Counted from the first letter of the stretch, positions 1 through 9,761 are shown. The stretch is DNA of 64,000 nucleotides from Cupriavidus laharis (GCF_914271435.1 NZ_CAJZAI010000001.1:496001-560000), one strand, 5' to 3'. Translations and numbers: made by a program. The notes: generated by a model not told the origin, from the sequence alone.

Positions 1-1191
1 CCCAAGTCGATCGACATGCGCTCGTACAGCCCGGTGAACAAGGGTCACTCGGGCCAGATCCGCAAGGCCGTGGCACTGCTGCAGGGCGCGGAGCGTCCGT
101 ACATCTACGCCGGCGGCGGCGTGGTGCTGGCCAATGCCAGCGAGGAACTGCGCCAGCTTGCCGCGCTGACGGGCCACCCGGTCACCAACACGCTGATGGC
201 CCTTGGCGCGTTCCCGGGAAGCAGCAAGCAGTTCGTCGGCATGCTCGGCATGCACGGCACGTACGAGGCCAACATGGCCATGCAGGAGTGCGACGTACTG
301 ATCGCCGTCGGCGCGCGTTTCGATGACCGCGTGATCGGCAACCCGGCGCACTTCGCCTCGCAGGCGCGCAAGATCATCCATATCGACATCGACCCGTCGT
401 CGATCTCGAAGCGCGTCAAGGTGGATATCCCCATCGTCGGCAACGTCAAGGACGTGCTGCAGGAACTGATCGCCCAGCTCCAGGCCAGCGACGTCAAGCC
501 CAAGCGCGAGGCCCTGGCCAAGTGGTGGGAGCAGATCGAGCAGTGGCGCTCGGTGGACTGCCTCAAGTACGACCGCAGCTCCGAGATCATCAAGCCGCAG
601 TACGTGGTCGAGAAGATCTGGGAACTGACCAAGGGCGATGCCTTCATCTGCTCCGACGTGGGCCAGCACCAGATGTGGGCCGCGCAGTTCTACAAGTTCA
701 ACGAGCCGCGCCGCTGGATCAACTCCGGTGGCCTGGGCACGATGGGCGTGGGTCTGCCGTATGCCATGGGCATCAAGAAGGCATTTCCGGAGAAGGAAGT
801 CGTCACCATCACCGGTGAAGGCTCGATCCAGATGTGCATCCAGGAGCTGTCGACCTGCCTGCAGTACGACACGCCGGTCAAGATCTGCTCGCTTAACAAT
901 GGCTACCTGGGCATGGTGCGCCAGTGGCAGGAGATCGAGTACGACAACCGTTACTCGCACTCCTACATGGATGCGCTGCCCGACTTCGTGAAACTGGCCG
1001 AGGCCTATGGCCATATCGGCATGCGCGTGGAGAAGACGTCCGACGTCGAGCCGGCGCTGCGCGAGGCCTTCCGCCTGAAGGACCGTACCGTGTTCCTGGA
1101 CTTCCAGACCGATCCCACCGAAAACGTCTGGCCGATGGTCCAGGCGGGCAAAGGCATTTCGGAAATGCTGCTCGGCGCGGAGGACCTGTAA
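1..1191 (+). CDS. ilvI: Acetolactate synthase large subunit, 5' end missing
   Basis: Catalytic subunit of acetohydroxyacid synthase, which condenses pyruvate with pyruvate or 2-oxobutyrate in the first common step of valine, leucine and isoleucine synthesis. The reading frame is open from base 1, so the start and the N-terminal ThDP domain lie outside the window; 396 residues are visible. The central domain has a GGGVV turn. The C-terminal ThDP domain has a GEGS motif at visible residues 272-275 (GDGS in many homologues) and the paired Asn of the SLNNGYLGM stretch about 27 residues later, as in the family. The stop codon directly abuts the ATG of ilvH, so the two subunits are very likely translationally coupled. 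The ilvI rather than ilvB name rests on the adjacent small-subunit gene and ilvC. Confidence 0.95.
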   Translation, partial: PKSIDMRSYSPVNKGHSGQIRKAVALLQGAERPYIYAGGGVVLANASEELRQLAALTGHPVTNTLMALGAFPGSSKQFVGMLGMHGTYEANMAMQECDVLIAVGARFDDRVIGNPAHFASQARKIIHIDIDPSSISKRVKVDIPIVGNVKDVLQELIAQLQASDVKPKREALAKWWEQIEQWRSVDCLKYDRSSEIIKPQYVVEKIWELTKGDAFICSDVGQHQMWAAQFYKFNEPRRWINSGGLGTMGVGLPYAMGIKKAFPEKEVVTITGEGSIQMCIQELSTCLQYDTPVKICSLNNGYLGMVRQWQEIEYDNRYSHSYMDALPDFVKLAEAYGHIGMRVEKTSDVEPALREAFRLKDRTVFLDFQTDPTENVWPMVQAGKGISEMLLGAEDL

Positions 1192-1683
1192 ATGCGACAC
1201 ATCATTTCGGTCCTGCTGGAAAACGAACCGGGCGCGCTGTCGCGCGTGGTGGGCCTGTTCTCGGCCCGCGGCTACAACATCGAGACGCTGACGGTGGCCC
1301 CCACCGAGGACGCCTCGCTGTCGCGCATGACCATCGTCACGACCGGTTCGGATGACATCATCGAACAGATCACCAAGCACCTGAACCGCCTGGTGGAGGT
1401 GGTCAAGGTGGTCGACCTGACCGAGGGTGCACACATCGAACGCGAGCTGATGCTCGTCAAGGTGCGCGCGGTTGGCAAGGAGCGCGAGGAAATGAAGCGC
1501 ACCGCCGACATCTTCCGCGGCCGCATCATCGACGTCACCGAGAAGACCTACACCATCGAACTGACCGGCAACGGCGTCAAGCTCGATGCGTTTCTCGATG
1601 CCATCGACCGCACCGCCATCCTCGAGACCGTCCGCACGGGCGGCTCGGGCATCGGCCGCGGCGAGCGCATCCTGAAGGTCTGA
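1192..1683 (+). CDS. ilvH: Acetolactate synthase regulatory (small) subunit
   Basis: The 163-aa regulatory partner of the large subunit just upstream. It stimulates activity and carries valine feedback inhibition. The N-terminal ACT domain (about residues 3-75) has the usual opening with an ENEPGALSRV stretch, where effector valine binds at the dimer interface in characterised homologues. The rest is the ACT-like C-terminal domain with the TGxxxKLDAFL region. The length matches the family (about 160 aa). The ATG follows the ilvI stop with no gap. A 126-bp spacer precedes ilvC. I saw no terminator in that spacer, so ilvIHC is probably one operon. Confidence 0.97.
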   Translation: MRHIISVLLENEPGALSRVVGLFSARGYNIETLTVAPTEDASLSRMTIVTTGSDDIIEQITKHLNRLVEVVKVVDLTEGAHIERELMLVKVRAVGKEREEMKRTADIFRGRIIDVTEKTYTIELTGNGVKLDAFLDAIDRTAILETVRTGGSGIGRGERILKV

Positions 1684-2826
<1,143 letters not shown>

Positions 2827-3082
2827 GCTGCCTGCCAGCGTGAGGCCGCGCCGCCCGCTGGGGTGGCCGGCCGCAGCCGTTCAGTGTCTCGTGGATGCCT
2901 TCTACTTCTATAGTGGGAAGGGATTCGCGGGGCCTGAACGGCTTTTTGTTATCCTTGTCGGACTTTGGGCGGAGCGTGCCTTATCCTGCTCTGCATCGGT
3001 GCCGTCGGGCCCTCCCAGTGGCCGCATCTGCTGCACCTGAGTGCGCGATCGTGCCTTTTCCCCTCAACCAAGCAAGCACTGC

Positions 3083-3736
3083 ATGAACTATCCTCATCCG
3101 CTGATCGCCCGTGAAGGCTGGCCGTTCCTGGCCGGCGCCTTTCTTATCTCGCTGCTGGTGCATGCCAGCGCGGGTTTCTGGTGGGCATTGCCGTTGTGGA
3201 TCATCACGCTGTTCGTGCTCCAGTTCTTCCGTGATCCGCCGCGGCCGATTCCGTCGCAACCGAATGCCGTCCTGGCACCTGCGGATGGACGCATCGTTTC
3301 GGTGGAGAAGGTGCAGGACCCGTACGCCGGGCGCGAGGCGCTGAAGATCAGCGTGTTCATGAATGTCTTCAACGTGCACTCGAACCGCGCCTCGGTCGAC
3401 GGCAAGGTGGAGAAGGTCGAGTATTTTCCCGGCAAGTTCGTCAACGCGGACCTGGACAAGGCTTCCACCGAGAACGAACGCAATGCGCTGGTGATCCGGC
3501 GCGCGGCGGACGGCCAGCTCGTGACGCTGGTGCAGGTGGCCGGCCTGGTGGCACGCCGCATCCTGTGCTACACCAAGGTGGGCGAGAACCTGTCGCGCGG
3601 CCAGCGCTATGGCTTCATCCGCTTCGGTTCCCGGGTGGACGTCTACCTGCCGCTGAGCGCGCGGCCCCGTGTCACCATCGGCGAAAAGGTGTCGGCATCG
3701 TCGACGATTCTCGCCGAGCTGGATGAACTGAAGTAA
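3083..3736 (+). CDS. psd: Phosphatidylserine decarboxylase proenzyme
   Basis: Decarboxylates phosphatidylserine to phosphatidylethanolamine in the inner membrane. This 217-aa protein is of the short (Psd-B, archaeal-like) type. Two hydrophobic segments lie near the N terminus (about residues 12-45), then a soluble catalytic part. The self-cleavage site is the Gly-Ser of the [11 protein letters not shown] stretch, with Ser183 predicted to become the pyruvoyl group of the small alpha chain. The start at 3083 is chosen by family N terminus ([13 protein letters not shown]); an upstream in-frame GTG at 3041 is less likely. It sits 25 bp before pssA, so the enzymes that make and decarboxylate phosphatidylserine are co-transcribed. 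The 256-bp gap from ilvC may hold a separate promoter, but I could not identify one convincingly. Confidence 0.95.
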   Translation: MNYPHPLIAREGWPFLAGAFLISLLVHASAGFWWALPLWIITLFVLQFFRDPPRPIPSQPNAVLAPADGRIVSVEKVQDPYAGREALKISVFMNVFNVHSNRASVDGKVEKVEYFPGKFVNADLDKASTENERNALVIRRAADGQLVTLVQVAGLVARRILCYTKVGENLSRGQRYGFIRFGSRVDVYLPLSARPRVTIGEKVSASSTILAELDELK

Positions 3737-3761
3737 GCGACAACCAGACAGGAGCGCTGTA

Positions 3762-4658
3762 ATGGTTGCCTTCCACCGACGCAACAAGCGGATTTCCAAC
3801 GGCAACGTGACGCACCTGCGTCCATTCCGCCACAACCAGCTGCGTGGCGCGGACGACCTGGACGACGATGCCGCCGATGACCAGGACATGGTCTACGAGC
3901 GCCCGCGCCCGCGCCGGCGCGGCATCTACCTGCTGCCCAATGCATTCACGACGGCAGCACTGTTTGCCGGCTTCTTCGCCATCGTGCAGGCCATGAACAT
4001 GCGCTTCGACGTGGCGGCCATTGCCATCTTCGCGGCAATGGTACTGGACGGCATGGATGGGCGCGTGGCGCGCATCACCAATACGCAAAGTGCGTTCGGC
4101 GAGCAGTACGATTCGCTGTCGGACATGACGTCGTTCGGCGTGGCGCCTGCCCTGGTGATGTACGAATGGATCCTGCATGACCTGGGCAAGTGGGGCTGGA
4201 TAGCCGCCTTTGTCTACTGCACATGCGCAGCCCTGCGGCTGGCACGCTTCAATGCCAACATCGGCGTGGTCGACAAGCGTTTCTTCCAGGGACTGCCGAG
4301 CCCTGCCGCGGCAGCGCTGGTGGCTGGCTTCGTCTGGCTCGTCATCGACAACAAGCTACCGGTCAAGGAATTGTGGATGCCGTGGGTGGCATTCGGCATC
4401 ACGCTGTATGCCGGGCTGTCGATGGTGTCGAACGCACCGTTCTACAGCGGCAAGGCGCTTGATGTCCGCTACCGCGTGCCGTTCGGCATGATGGTGCTGG
4501 TGCTCGTGCTGTTCGTGCTGGTGTCGACCGATCCGCCGGTCGCGCTGTTCGCGCTGTTTGTCGCCTACGCGATATCCGGCTATGTGCTGTGGGCCTGGCG
4601 AGGCATGCATGGCCAGCCAGGCGTGGCAAAGAAGGTGCGCGAGAACGGTAATCACTGA
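3762..4658 (+). CDS. pssA: CDP-diacylglycerol--serine O-phosphatidyltransferase
   Basis: Makes phosphatidylserine from CDP-diacylglycerol and serine in the inner membrane, supplying the substrate for Psd. The 298-aa protein has a charged N-terminal cytoplasmic tail (about residues 1-52), then multiple membrane segments. The CDP-alcohol phosphotransferase signature is complete: D96, D99-G100, A103-R104, G113, D117 and D121 with the expected spacing. It is the integral-membrane type II enzyme, not the E. coli phospholipase D-like PssA. It follows psd by 25 bp and is closed by a strong terminator at 4672-4693, so this is the probable end of the ilv-psd-pssA transcription unit. Confidence 0.95.
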   Translation: MVAFHRRNKRISNGNVTHLRPFRHNQLRGADDLDDDAADDQDMVYERPRPRRRGIYLLPNAFTTAALFAGFFAIVQAMNMRFDVAAIAIFAAMVLDGMDGRVARITNTQSAFGEQYDSLSDMTSFGVAPALVMYEWILHDLGKWGWIAAFVYCTCAALRLARFNANIGVVDKRFFQGLPSPAAAALVAGFVWLVIDNKLPVKELWMPWVAFGITLYAGLSMVSNAPFYSGKALDVRYRVPFGMMVLVLVLFVLVSTDPPVALFALFVAYAISGYVLWAWRGMHGQPGVAKKVRENGNH

Positions 4659-4671
4659 GCGGCGCGAAAGG

Positions 4672-4696
4672 GAAGGGCGCTGCGGCGCCCTTCGTG
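4672..4696 (+). terminator. Rho-independent terminator after pssA
   Basis: A 9-bp perfect stem (GAAGGGCGC at 4672-4680, GCGCCCTTC at 4685-4693) with the 4-nt loop TGCG, 14 bp after the pssA stop. The following T-tract is poor (gtgcttt), so the terminator may be leaky or only structure-stabilising. Confidence 0.7.
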
Positions 4697-4790
4697 CTTT
4701 GCCGCGGCCGCTGCTTGGCCGGATCTGGATTGCCATGGCTGCGGCCAAGGCATGCATTCTGTGTTTTCCACTCACCGTCAGGAGGATGTC

Positions 4791-5294
4791 ATGGGCATGT
4801 TCGACTTCATCAAGGAAGCGGGAGAAAAGCTGTTCGGTACCGGCGAGGCCAAGGCCGCGCAGGCGGCCGCTGCGGCGGACGCATCAGCCGAGAAGGTGGA
4901 TGCGGCCAACCGGGCCGCCGGCGACGCCATCGAGGCATACATCAGGAAGATGGGGCTCGATGCCACGGGGCTGGCGGTGCAGGTGGACGGCTCCCAGGGG
5001 CTGGTGACCGTGTTCGGCGTGGCACCGGACCAGGCCACGCGCGAAAAGATCGTCCTGTGCTGCGGCAATGTCGACGGCGTCGACAAGGTCGAGGACAAGA
5101 TGTCGGTCAACGTGGAGTCGTCGGAGTCGCAGTGGCACACCGTGGTCAAGGGCGACACGCTGTGGGCGATCTCGCAGGCTGCCTATGGCAACGGTGCCGA
5201 GTACAACCGTATTTTCGAAGCCAACAAGCCGATGCTGTCCCACCCCGACAAGATCTACCCGGGGCAGAAGCTCCGGATCCCGCCGAAGGCCTGA
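4791..5294 (+). CDS. kbp: BON/LysM domain protein, potassium-binding Kbp (YgaU) homologue
   Basis: A 167-aa soluble protein that starts MGMFDFIKEAGEKLF, very close to E. coli Kbp (YgaU). The order is an amphipathic N terminus, an Ala-rich low-complexity stretch (about residues 22-45), a BON domain (about 46-105) and a C-terminal LysM domain (about 113-166, WHTVVKGDTLWAIS to YPGQKLRIP). E. coli Kbp is a cytoplasmic K+-binding protein linked to osmotic and envelope stress. No signal peptide is visible here, so the LysM probably does not act on periplasmic peptidoglycan. The start at 4791 is set by AGGAGG at 4780-4784 and by the homologue's N terminus. It stands alone between the pssA terminator and the leuA leader. 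Confidence 0.85.
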   Translation: MGMFDFIKEAGEKLFGTGEAKAAQAAAAADASAEKVDAANRAAGDAIEAYIRKMGLDATGLAVQVDGSQGLVTVFGVAPDQATREKIVLCCGNVDGVDKVEDKMSVNVESSESQWHTVVKGDTLWAISQAAYGNGAEYNRIFEANKPMLSHPDKIYPGQKLRIPPKA

Positions 5295-5318
5295 GCCCAC
5301 GCCTGTGGAATGCCCGTC

Positions 5319-5347
5319 TTGCACGGGCGCGGCAACTCCGCTATAGT
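5319..5347 (+). promoter_or_regulatory. Sigma-70 promoter of the leuA leader
   Basis: TTGCAC (5319-5324), 17-nt spacer, TATAGT (5342-5347): close to consensus in both boxes with ideal spacing. Transcription is expected to start about 5352-5356, at or within 3 nt of the ATG at 5355. It lies just after the kbp stop and is the best promoter candidate for leuA. Confidence 0.75.
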
Positions 5348-5354
5348 CCTTGCC

Positions 5355-5435
5355 ATGATTTCGCGCCAAGCCCTACTCGCCCGCACTACCCTAGGTGGCC
5401 TACTAGGCCATCAGGTCGGGACGCGCGCGCGCTAA
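5355..5435 (+). CDS. leuL: Putative leu operon leader peptide, 26 codons
   Basis: A 26-codon open frame ending in TAA, with five Leu codons at positions 7, 8, 13, 16 and 17. Four are CTA and one is CTC. CTA is very rare in this genome, where neighbouring genes use CTG and CTC. It lies between a good promoter and an intrinsic terminator ahead of leuA, the geometry of an attenuator leader peptide. The ATG is 8 nt after the -10 box, so there is no room for a ribosome-binding site; translation would be leaderless. Slow decoding of CTA by scarce charged tRNA-Leu(UAG) would stall the ribosome early and favour readthrough into leuA. The assignment is inference from sequence, not from a known homologue. 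Confidence 0.7.
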   Translation: MISRQALLARTTLGGLLGHQVGTRAR

Positions 5436-5515
5436 GGCTGCCTATACCCTTAGCGCGGAATCGCCAAGGAATTTTCCAACGCCCCGGCCTGCATCGATGC
5501 ACGCCGGGGCGTTTT
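5412..5515 (+). promoter_or_regulatory. leuA attenuator: stop-codon hairpin, antiterminator and terminator
   Basis: Three RNA arms can be read. A 10-bp stem (CGCGCTAAGG 5428-5437 with CCTTAGCGCG 5448-5457) contains the leader stop codon. A terminator stem runs from 5478 to 5513 (CGCCCCGGC with GCCGGGGCG, continued by TGCA-TGCA pairs) and ends in a short T-tract. A competing 9-bp pairing, CAGGTCGGG (5412-5420) with CCCGGCCTG (5483-5491), would break the terminator. A ribosome stalled at the early CTA codons leaves 5412-5420 free; a ribosome that reaches the stop codon covers it. This fits leucine-dependent attenuation. Confidence 0.65.
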
Positions 5516-5603
5516 GCATTCACTCGCAGTGAAGGTGCGAAACAGGCGGTACCCGACGGCACGATGGCGGGGACAGCACACGATAAAGCCCAGGAGCTCC
5601 ACA

Positions 5604-7145
5604 ATGTCTGACAAACTCATCATTTTCGACACCACCTTGCGCGATGGCGAGCAATCGCCCGGCGCCTCGATGACGCGCGAGGAGAAAATCCGCATTGCGA
5701 AGCAACTGGAGCGCCTGAGGGTCGACGTGATCGAAGCCGGTTTTGCCGCCAGCTCCAATGGCGACTACGAGGCCATCCGTGCCATCGCCCAGGTCGTGAA
5801 GGATTCCACCATCTGCTCGCTGGCCCGCGCCAACGACAAGGACATCGCCCGCGCCGCCGAAGCCCTCAAGCCGGCCAATTCCTTCCGCATCCACACGTTC
5901 ATCGCCACCTCGGCGCTGCACATGGAAAAGAAGCTGCGCATGACGCCGGACCAGGTGTACGAGCAAGCGCGTCTGGCTGTGCGCTTCGCGCGCCAGTTCA
6001 CGGATGATATCGAGTTCTCGCCGGAAGACGGCAGCCGCTCGGACATGGATTTCCTGTGCCGCGTGCTCGAAGGCGTGATCGCCGAAGGCGCGACCACGAT
6101 CAACCTGCCCGACACCGTAGGCTACGCGGTGCCGGAGGGTTACGCCGACCTGATCCGCTCGGTGCGCGAGCGTATCCCCAATTCCGACAAGGCCGTGTGG
6201 TCCGTCCACTGCCACAACGACCTCGGCATGGCCGTGGCGAACTCGCTGGCTGCAGTGAAGCTGGGCGGTGCGCGCCAGATCGAATGCACGATCAACGGCC
6301 TGGGCGAGCGTGCCGGCAACACCAGCCTCGAAGAAGTCGTGATGGCCGTGAAGACCCGCCGCGACTACTTCAACCTCGATGTCGGCATCGATACCACGCA
6401 GATCGTGCCGGCCTCGAAACTGGTGTCGCAGATCACAGGTTTCGTGGTGCAGCCGAACAAGGCGGTGGTTGGTGCCAACGCGTTCGCGCATGCCTCCGGT
6501 ATCCACCAGGACGGCGTGCTCAAGGCGCGCGACACCTACGAGATCATGCGTGCCGAGGATGTGGGCTGGACCGCCAACAAGATCGTGCTGGGCAAGCTGT
6601 CGGGCCGCAACGCGTTCAAGCAGCGCCTGCAGGAACTTGGTGTCGAGCTCGAAAGCGAAGCCGAAGTCAATGCCGCCTTTGGCCGCTTCAAGGAGCTGGC
6701 CGACCAGAAGGCAGAGATCTTCGATGAAGACATCATGGCCATCGTCTCGAACGAGGCCCAGCATGATGCCAACGAGTATTACCGCTTCATTTCGCTGTCG
6801 CAGCGCTCGGAAACCGGTGAACGCCCGCATGCCCGTGTGGTGTTCAACATGGACGGCCAGGAACACGCCGGCGAAGGCGAGGGCAACGGCCCGGTCGACG
6901 CCACGCTGCATGCGATCGAATCGCAGGTGAGTAGCGGCGCCGAGATGGTGCTGTACTCGGTGAACGCCATTACCGGCGGTACCGAGGCGCAGGGCGAAGT
7001 GACGGTGCGCCTGTCCAAGGCCGGCCGCATCGTCAACGGCGTCGGCACCGACCCTGACATCGTGGCGGCTTCGGCCAAGGCCTACCTGGCCGCGCTGAAC
7101 AAGCTGCACGACAAGGCCGTGCAGAAGATCAACCCGCAAATCTGA
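5604..7145 (+). CDS. leuA: 2-isopropylmalate synthase
   Basis: Condenses acetyl-CoA with 2-oxoisovalerate, the first committed step of leucine synthesis; takes its substrate from the Ilv pathway encoded upstream. The 513-aa protein has the [12 protein letters not shown] catalytic opening of the HMGL-like TIM barrel, the metal-binding HCHNDLGMA segment, and a C-terminal LeuA allosteric dimer domain (about the last 130 residues), where leucine feedback acts in characterised enzymes. The ATG at 5604 is preceded by AGGAG (5592-5596) at 7-nt spacing; the frame is open further upstream through the attenuator but that part is not coding. Expression is probably controlled by the leader at 5355-5515. 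Confidence 0.97.
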   Translation: MSDKLIIFDTTLRDGEQSPGASMTREEKIRIAKQLERLRVDVIEAGFAASSNGDYEAIRAIAQVVKDSTICSLARANDKDIARAAEALKPANSFRIHTFIATSALHMEKKLRMTPDQVYEQARLAVRFARQFTDDIEFSPEDGSRSDMDFLCRVLEGVIAEGATTINLPDTVGYAVPEGYADLIRSVRERIPNSDKAVWSVHCHNDLGMAVANSLAAVKLGGARQIECTINGLGERAGNTSLEEVVMAVKTRRDYFNLDVGIDTTQIVPASKLVSQITGFVVQPNKAVVGANAFAHASGIHQDGVLKARDTYEIMRAEDVGWTANKIVLGKLSGRNAFKQRLQELGVELESEAEVNAAFGRFKELADQKAEIFDEDIMAIVSNEAQHDANEYYRFISLSQRSETGERPHARVVFNMDGQEHAGEGEGNGPVDATLHAIESQVSSGAEMVLYSVNAITGGTEAQGEVTVRLSKAGRIVNGVGTDPDIVAASAKAYLAALNKLHDKAVQKINPQI

Positions 7146-7277
7146 TATTCAGACCCGCATCCTGGCGCCGTTCCCATCCGGAGTGGCGCCGGCGGCGACG
7201 GGCCTATCCGGCCTGAACGCCAGAACCAGCCTGCCGGCCGCCAGACGTGGTCCGCGGGCTGTTTTCATTGCGCAGGC

Positions 7278-7808
7278 TTACCAGCGCCACCGCCGATCGG
7301 GGTCGTAGAGGGGGTCTGGCGTGATCTGTGTCTGGCGCAGAATGCCGTCGTCGTCGAAATAGAAGTTGAACAGTGACGGCCACACGCCTTCATGGCGGAA
7401 GCGGTAGGCCCAGACCTCGCGCTTCATGCGCGGGAAATACTCGACCGGCTCGCGTGTCATGCCGAAGTGTTCCTGCACATCGCGCTTGGTCCACTTGCCG
7501 ATCTCGGCCTTGTACAACTCGAGCGTGTCGAGCATGTTGCGGAAGTCGGTCAGATTGCCGTTGCGATCGAAGTCGGCCGCGTAGGCCTGCTGGCCGAGCG
7601 GCTGCTTCGAATAGATCCAGCGCGTGGTGCCGTCACGCAGGGCATAGACTTCGGGCGGCGGGCCGAAGCGGGCCTGCACGGCTGCCTGAGGGGCGCCGAT
7701 GAGCTTGCGGCCTTCGTCCACCGGCATCAGCGTGGCGCATGCCGACAGGACGGCGATGGTCGCCGCCAGCACCAGGCGGCGACTGGCGTGCAGCAAAGTC
7801 TGGTTCAT
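7278..7808 (-). CDS. Lipoprotein with two BamE-like repeats
   Basis: A 176-aa predicted outer-membrane or periplasmic lipoprotein. The start at 7808 is chosen because GGGAGG lies just upstream and it gives a short signal peptide ending in the lipobox LSAC (Cys about residue 23); the frame is open further upstream but has no good ribosome site. After the Cys there are two copies of a pattern seen in BamE/SmpA-like folds: a helix plus FG, a short gap, then a W-x-Y strand (FGPPPEVYALRDGTTRWIY and FGMTREPVEYFP..VWAYRF). Function unknown; BamE-like folds commonly bind envelope proteins. It is divergent from the binding-protein gene at 8010. Confidence 0.75.
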   Translation of the reverse strand: MNQTLLHASRRLVLAATIAVLSACATLMPVDEGRKLIGAPQAAVQARFGPPPEVYALRDGTTRWIYSKQPLGQQAYAADFDRNGNLTDFRNMLDTLELYKAEIGKWTKRDVQEHFGMTREPVEYFPRMKREVWAYRFRHEGVWPSLFNFYFDDDGILRQTQITPDPLYDPDRRWRW

Positions 7809-8009
7809 GACTGCCTCCCGGTTCATGTCGGTACGTATAGCGGAAGTGTAGCGAGTCACATGGTTGATGTGCATCTGGCGTATCTTTTGTTGCGAACGTC
7901 CGGCAAGTTCGCGCATGACCGACGTTACTTTCGCAGGAATCAACGACACGCAGCGATTTGCGGCTTGCCGGGTGCTGCCTTACCATGCGCGCTTTCGTGG
8001 AGACATGGC

Positions 8010-9260
8010 ATGTGGAAACTGGCGAAGGGCTGGCTGGCGGCGGGCCTGATGTGGATGGCAGCGGGCGCCCAGGCGCAGGAGCCGATCCGGCTTGGCATGA
8101 TCGACGGGCTTTCCGGGCCGTTCGCCAACGCCGGCGAAGCCGTGGTGCGCAACCTGCGCATTGCAATCGAGCGGATCAATGCGCGGGGCGGTGTGAAGAC
8201 GGCGCAGGGCCAGCGGCCGATGGAGCTGGTCACTTTCGACAGCAAGGGCAATGTCGATGAAAGCCTGATCCAGTTTCGAAGCCTCGTGGACAAGGGCATT
8301 CCCTTCGTCCTGCAGGGCAACAGTTCGGCCGTGGCCAGCGCGCTGGTCGCGGCGATCAATCGCCACAACGCGCGACAGCCGGATGCGCGGGTGCTGTTCC
8401 TGAACTACTCGGCGGTCGATCCCAGCCTGACCAACGAAAACTGCAGCTTCTGGCATTTCCGCTTCGACGCCAGCGCCGACATGCGCATGCAGGCATTGGC
8501 CGAAGTCATCCGGCAGGACCACTCGGTGCGCCGTATCTACCTGGTCAACCAGGACTACAGCTTCGGCCATCAGGTATCGCGCTCCGCGCGCGCCATGCTG
8601 GCGGCCAAGCGGCCGGACGTGCAGTTCGTCGGCGACGAATTCCACCCGATCGGCAAGATCAAGGACTTTGCGCCCTATATCGCCAAGATCAAGGCCAGCG
8701 GGGCTGACGCCGTCGTGACCGGAAACTGGGGTAACGACCTCACGCTGATGGTCAAGGCTGCGCGTGAAGGGGGCCTGCAGGCAAAGTTCTACACCTTCTA
8801 TGGCAACGGCCTCGGCGCGCCTGCCGCGATGGGCGATGCCGGCGTGGGCCGCGTGCTGGCCGTGGCGGAATGGCATCCGAATGTCGGCGGCGCGGCGTCG
8901 GATGCGTTCTACGAGCAGTTCCGCGCGCGCTATCCCGAGCCGAAGGACGACTACGTGCACCTGCGCATGCAGATGATGGTGGAAATGCTGGCGCGTGCGA
9001 TCGAGAAGGCGGGCTCGATCGATGCGGTGAAGGTCGCCAGTGCGCTGGAGAACATGCGCTACGTCAACGACTTTCATGAGGCCACTATCCGCGCTGAAGA
9101 CCATCAGGTACTCCAGCCGTTGTACGTTTCGGTGATGGAGCGGCAGGGCGGCGAAGTCCGGTTCGACAACGAGGGATCAGGCTACGGTTTCCGCACAGTG
9201 CGCAAGCTCAAGGCAGCCCAGACCACGCTGCCTACCACGTGCCGTATGCAGCGCCCCTAG
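8010..9260 (+). CDS. Periplasmic substrate-binding protein, LivK/HAAT type
   Basis: A 416-aa periplasmic binding protein of the hydrophobic/amide amino-acid ABC transporter family (Peripla_BP_6 fold). An N-terminal signal peptide of about 22 residues ends at AQA; the mature part starts with the typical IRLGMIDGLSGPFANAG strand-loop. No permease or ATPase gene is adjacent, so the transporter partner, if any, is encoded elsewhere. The substrate cannot be told from sequence; branched-chain amino acids, aromatic acids or urea-like compounds are all possible in this family. The ATG at 8010 gives a clean signal peptide; the frame is open far upstream but overlaps the divergent lipoprotein gene. Confidence 0.85.
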   Translation: MWKLAKGWLAAGLMWMAAGAQAQEPIRLGMIDGLSGPFANAGEAVVRNLRIAIERINARGGVKTAQGQRPMELVTFDSKGNVDESLIQFRSLVDKGIPFVLQGNSSAVASALVAAINRHNARQPDARVLFLNYSAVDPSLTNENCSFWHFRFDASADMRMQALAEVIRQDHSVRRIYLVNQDYSFGHQVSRSARAMLAAKRPDVQFVGDEFHPIGKIKDFAPYIAKIKASGADAVVTGNWGNDLTLMVKAAREGGLQAKFYTFYGNGLGAPAAMGDAGVGRVLAVAEWHPNVGGAASDAFYEQFRARYPEPKDDYVHLRMQMMVEMLARAIEKAGSIDAVKVASALENMRYVNDFHEATIRAEDHQVLQPLYVSVMERQGGEVRFDNEGSGYGFRTVRKLKAAQTTLPTTCRMQRP

Positions 9261-9288
9261 AGCCTGTGCGCGAGTTTGACGGGAAGAG

Positions 9289-9318
9289 TGACCCCCGGTA
9301 TCGCTTTTCCGTTATAAT
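9289..9318 (+). promoter_or_regulatory. Probable rpsO promoter
   Basis: Perfect -10 box TATAAT at 9313-9318, with a weak -35 candidate TGACCC at 9289-9294 (18-nt spacer). It gives a 5' leader of about 108 nt before rpsO. Confidence 0.55.
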
Positions 9319-9433
9319 TCGCCGCTGTCGTCATCCGGCTCCCGCCGGCGTGAGGGCAGATGCCTGTTTATGCATGGCACGACGCAAGCGGCGCATCCCG
9401 CGCTGTGGCGTTCGCAAGTGAAAGGAAATCATC

Positions 9434-9703
9434 ATGGCAGTCGCCGATATCAACAAGTCCGAAGTCATCAAGCAGTTCGCCCGTGGCGCCAACGACACTG
9501 GCAGCCCCGAAGTGCAAGTGGCCCTGCTGACCACCCGCATCAACGAACTGACCCCGCACTTCAAGGCCAACATGAAGGACCACCACAGCCGCCGCGGTCT
9601 GCTGCGCATGGTGAGCCGCCGCCGCCGCCTGCTGGACTACCTGAAGTCCAACGACGCTGACCGTTACCGCGCCCTGATCGAAAAGCTGGGCCTGCGCAAG
9701 TAA
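9434..9703 (+). CDS. rpsO: 30S ribosomal protein S15
   Basis: An 89-aa ribosomal protein that binds the central domain of 16S rRNA and helps to bring the platform together early in 30S assembly. The protein is full length and carries the S15 core: [11 protein letters not shown], then [16 protein letters not shown] and the basic [10 protein letters not shown] helix. AAAGGAAA precedes the ATG. The rpsO-pnp order is widely conserved; here the genes are 432 bp apart, with a terminator and a structured leader between them. In E. coli S15 represses its own translation by an mRNA pseudoknot; the 108-nt leader here could serve a similar role, but I could not verify such a fold. Confidence 0.98.
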   Translation: MAVADINKSEVIKQFARGANDTGSPEVQVALLTTRINELTPHFKANMKDHHSRRGLLRMVSRRRRLLDYLKSNDADRYRALIEKLGLRK

Positions 9704-9761
9704 GGATCGGCTGGCATGGCAGCGCGAATCCTGGGTTTGCACGGTTTCGCGTGAGGCCTCG

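Noticed and set aside
7146-7277. GGCGCC-containing inverted repeat after leuA as a terminator
   Set aside because: The arms (tggcgcc and ggcgcc, about 7162-7190) can pair, but there is no T-tract and GGCGCC is self-complementary, so chance is likely in this GC content.
9276-9318. TTGACG (9276-9281) as -35 partner of TATAAT before rpsO
   Set aside because: The spacer would be 31 nt, far too long; the weaker TGACCC at 9289 is better placed.
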